Positions 56,806 to 59,324 of a stretch of DNA of 59,324 nt are shown one piece after another (within the stretch, counting starts at the first letter, position 1; each line of letters starts with the position of its first letter). The translations under genes were made by a program, and so were the position numbers. Location: assembly GCA_000226015.1 (NCBI GenBank), contig JH154101.1:43874-103197 (forward strand). Reading direction: 5' to 3'. Source of the stretch: Mnemiopsis leidyi (lineage: Eukaryota; Ctenophora; Tentaculata; Lobata; Bolinopsidae). The notes below the pieces were generated by a model. The model was not told the origin of the DNA. It saw only the letters and a list, made by a program, of their open reading frames with translations, and searched no databases.

Positions 56806-59118
56806 CCATGTAATGTCGAGCCGCAAATATATCAAATACCTACTATTTTGTCAACCCAAATTGTTAATTTGACTGATACACTTCCAGGGGAGGTGACGTG
56901 CTCAAACGAAACGAAAGACAGATCAGCAAATTCCTTTGTGTTGGAACTCTCTGTGTTTATCAATACCACTTCGAACACTAAGCAGCAAGTTGTTGGGAGC
57001 GTTAGTTTTGGCAGGTGAGAAAGAGAAGAGAAAATAGAAAATATCGGATGGGAGTCAAAAGATAGGAGTAATAAAATTGAAGATAGGAGTCAAAAGATAG
57101 GAGTAATTAGATAGAAGATAGGACACAAAGATAGGATATGGGAGAGCAGATAGGAGATATAAAGTAGAAGCTGGGGGATAAGTTACCTATAGGAGATAGG
57201 GGACGGGTGATAGAAGAAAAATAGGAGGCGTTGTGAGATAGGGAGTTTTTGGTCAAGGAAAGGAGTTGGATGGGAAATGTGGCTGAATTATAGGAGTCTA
57301 TATTGAAGTTAAGACTAGAAAGAAGCAAGATGAACGAGACGAGCGAAACTACTCACTAACAGCGCTGTCTCTTGTTTTCATCTCACCACAATTACTAGAA
57401 GGTGTCGAGGAAAACACAAATAACATCTCATCAATGTTTCAAACTCGACTCTTCAAGATAAGTTCAGCAGAATCAAAATATCACTCCCGGTCAAGGGAGT
57501 GACCAGCGACGTTTGACGGAGTCTAAAGGGCCTGGCTTGCTCGTGATGCAAATATTAGTCAAGTTTTTATTACCATCACAGCATTATGAGCACCCTTTTA
57601 TCGCCTATTCATGATAAACACTCCCTTAGCCGGTAAACAAGTCTTTAAAATGATCAAAATTTAAAGTCCAGTTCAATTGTTTTACATGCTACGCGTGCAC
57701 TGCAATCAGATTTACATCACTCACAATCATAACATGCGAGTACACGTGTGATTTCTATACTGCCTACGGGGTTCAGGACTGTGGTGTTATGCATGGTCAG
57801 GTCAAGTTGTTGTTTAAAGAGCTGAGTGAGGGGGCTGACGGATGAGTAAAACCGATACGGACAAGTCGAACAGGGTATAAAAACATGGTCGGTCATCAGT
57901 CTTTTCTAGATGGAATAAAGCTTTGTGTGATCTGTTGTGTTTGATAGAGATTTGTATTTTTTGAGTGGAAATGGGAATCATCTGGAGGCTAGCTGTGCTG
58001 ATATTCTTGGCAGTTAGTTGCATTAGGTTAAGTTAATAAGTTACATCTATTTCTTTTCGACATTTTCGCTGATTATTGTGCATATGTACTCGGAGCTGTA
58101 TGGTGAGATAAGGTTCTCTACATCATATTCTACAATTACAGAGGTGAGGACACTGCAACTCTACCAGTGCACGTGCAGATTCCTGAACTGCATGTAAAGA
58201 TGGAATGTGATGTGGATGGGGTGGAATGTGGTGACGTCATAGAGGTCAACTCTAAATCGCTTGTCACGTACAGAGTTACAGTCTACCACACGTGAGTCAA
58301 TTTGTTTGTTTGTGCGTTGTTTATTAAACGAATAATTGCTGAATTTCTTGAAACCAGTTTACGGCCAATGCTTTTGGTTATAAGAATCATTTTGGCGAAA
58401 CATTGATATCTTCAACAATTTCAGAGCAAACTCGACTGGAGCTGCTTACAACATTGTACTGCAACTGTATGTTTCTCTCTTTGATTTAGATGTCCGATCA
58501 TCTAAATCCTCGGCTGGTCAGTTTGAAGCGGGTCGATAATCAGATGGGTTTATTATCAGCCCTTTTAGATAAGAATGAGCATAAAAGCATGCCCAAATGA
58601 ATTTGTCTTTTTAGTTTGGGATTTTGGACGCGATATTGGACAAATTGAACTGATAAAATTAGTTTTCGATCTAAACTTAATTTTGAACGATTTCTCCCGT
58701 TTTCAGGGACAGTAGAAGAATCAGGGCTCGGTGTGAAGCTATCAAAACGAAAGTTACTGACCTCTCAAACTATCGTTTGGGAAACTGTCATGTCTGTCAA
58801 TAACTACAACTCTTTTAGTGACTGTTCCACCGCTATTGTATCGTGAGTATTCTGCTCGGATCTAGAAAAGTTGCTCTTTCGCATCAAGTTAAATTCATAT
58901 CATGAACATTGCGGCTGTGTTGTTTTCAGTTGTTTGTTAGCCACTTTTTACTTATTTTGTCGTTGTGAACGTTTGGCTCATTGATTTTACATACCAAATA
59001 TCCACGTTGTTTCAGTTTATACGATAACTCTGAAACAGACATTGACGGACCAAAAATGTTGCCAATAATGATTAACGACTTCACCCGCAAACACGAGGAA
59101 ACTTTTCCATCGCACGGT
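56806..59118 (+). CDS. Repeat-protein exons continuing to the right edge, 3'-partial
   Basis: Exons 56806-57014, 58142-58291, 58425-58516, 58708-58849 and 59016-59118, phase-continuous. GSVSFGR|GEDTATLPVHVQIP ... SLVTYRVTVYHT|ANSTGAAYNIVLQL aligns with the repeat at about 47030-47210 (YEVFGGEKETNTDITF ... VAVRYTIRHLPSS.. AYNLKIRS). So 57014 to 58142 is a real join within one module. The link back to 54003 is unproven because the phases (1 versus 0) do not match directly. Either a small exon is missing or this is a tandem second gene. The donor at 58517 was chosen to keep the frame open. The gene leaves the window after 59118. Confidence 0.7.
57020..57215 (+). repeat. purine-rich GATAGGA repeat
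   Basis: Imperfect tandem GATAGGAGT(CAAAA) and GGAGATA units on a nearly pure purine strand, directly after the donor at 57015. Low complexity; it may form triplex DNA. Confidence 0.75.
57876..58026 (+). promoter_or_regulatory. TATA box and alternative signal-peptide first exon
   Basis: TATAAAAA at 57876-57883 lies about 90 bp before ATG 57971. The exon 57971-58026 encodes MGIIWRLAVLIFLAVSCI, an excellent signal peptide, and ends AG|gtta in phase 2. That is exactly the phase needed to splice into 58142 (giving R-GEDTATLP). So a second transcript start, or the start of a separate gene, is predicted here. Confidence 0.65.
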
Positions 59119-59191
59119 GAGTAAATAATCCTTAATGAAAGAGTTCAACAGTGTTTTGTTATTTTCTTCTTGACATAGGATTTAATGGAAT

Positions 59192-59324
<133 letters not shown>

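Overview
The window is animal nuclear DNA. It has short GT-AG introns, mostly 100-400 bp, an AT-rich background with tRNA-derived SINEs and MITEs, a TXNDC9 orthologue and an organic anion transporter (a family known only from animals). The domain mix (D8C, Ig-like, GCC2/GCC3-type cysteine-rich modules, and large extracellular proteins with bacterial-adhesin-like repeats) suggests an early-branching animal such as a cnidarian. The species cannot be fixed from sequence alone. Exon limits below come from reading splice sites and phases by eye on both strands.

Layout. (1) 1-2811: 54-bp tandem repeat, then the last five coding exons of TXNDC9 (+). (2) 2812-13030: about 10 kb with no convincing gene, holding SINE copies (one split by a palindrome-rich DNA transposon), a LINE reverse-transcriptase relic and GC-rich repeats. 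(3) 13031 to past the right edge: one giant gene (+) that starts with a signal peptide and encodes a secreted or surface protein of alternating beta-sandwich-like repeats. I assign 16 exons from 13031 to 19733 and 18 from 41791 to 54003, and the reading phase matches at every join. (4) Inside its 22,057-bp intron (19734-41790) lies a minus-strand cluster of eight related three-exon genes. Five are intact, one has a single-base frameshift and two are relics. They encode about 270-290-residue, cysteine-rich secreted proteins sharing a processing-like site followed by QFDLAST and a CCLL-type C terminus. I do not recognise the family. A single-exon membrane receptor-like gene (D8C, Ig-like, cysteine-rich repeats, TM) sits among them. 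(5) Two further intronless plus-strand genes lie within the giant gene's span: an LRAT/NlpC-P60-like protein (51864-52667) and an OATP/SLCO transporter (54546-56579). (6) 56806-59118: more exons of the same repeat type, plus a TATA-preceded signal-peptide exon that splices in phase, suggesting an alternative promoter or a second tandem gene. The window ends in a (GT)n microsatellite.

How it fits together. The most unusual element is the nested secreted family. Common exon structure, phases, cysteine pattern and cleavage-like site show repeated local duplication followed by decay of some copies. Its placement inside a large adhesin-like gene next to a receptor-like gene suggests a tandem array of secreted proteins of unknown role, for example signalling, defence or recognition. 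That role is inference only.
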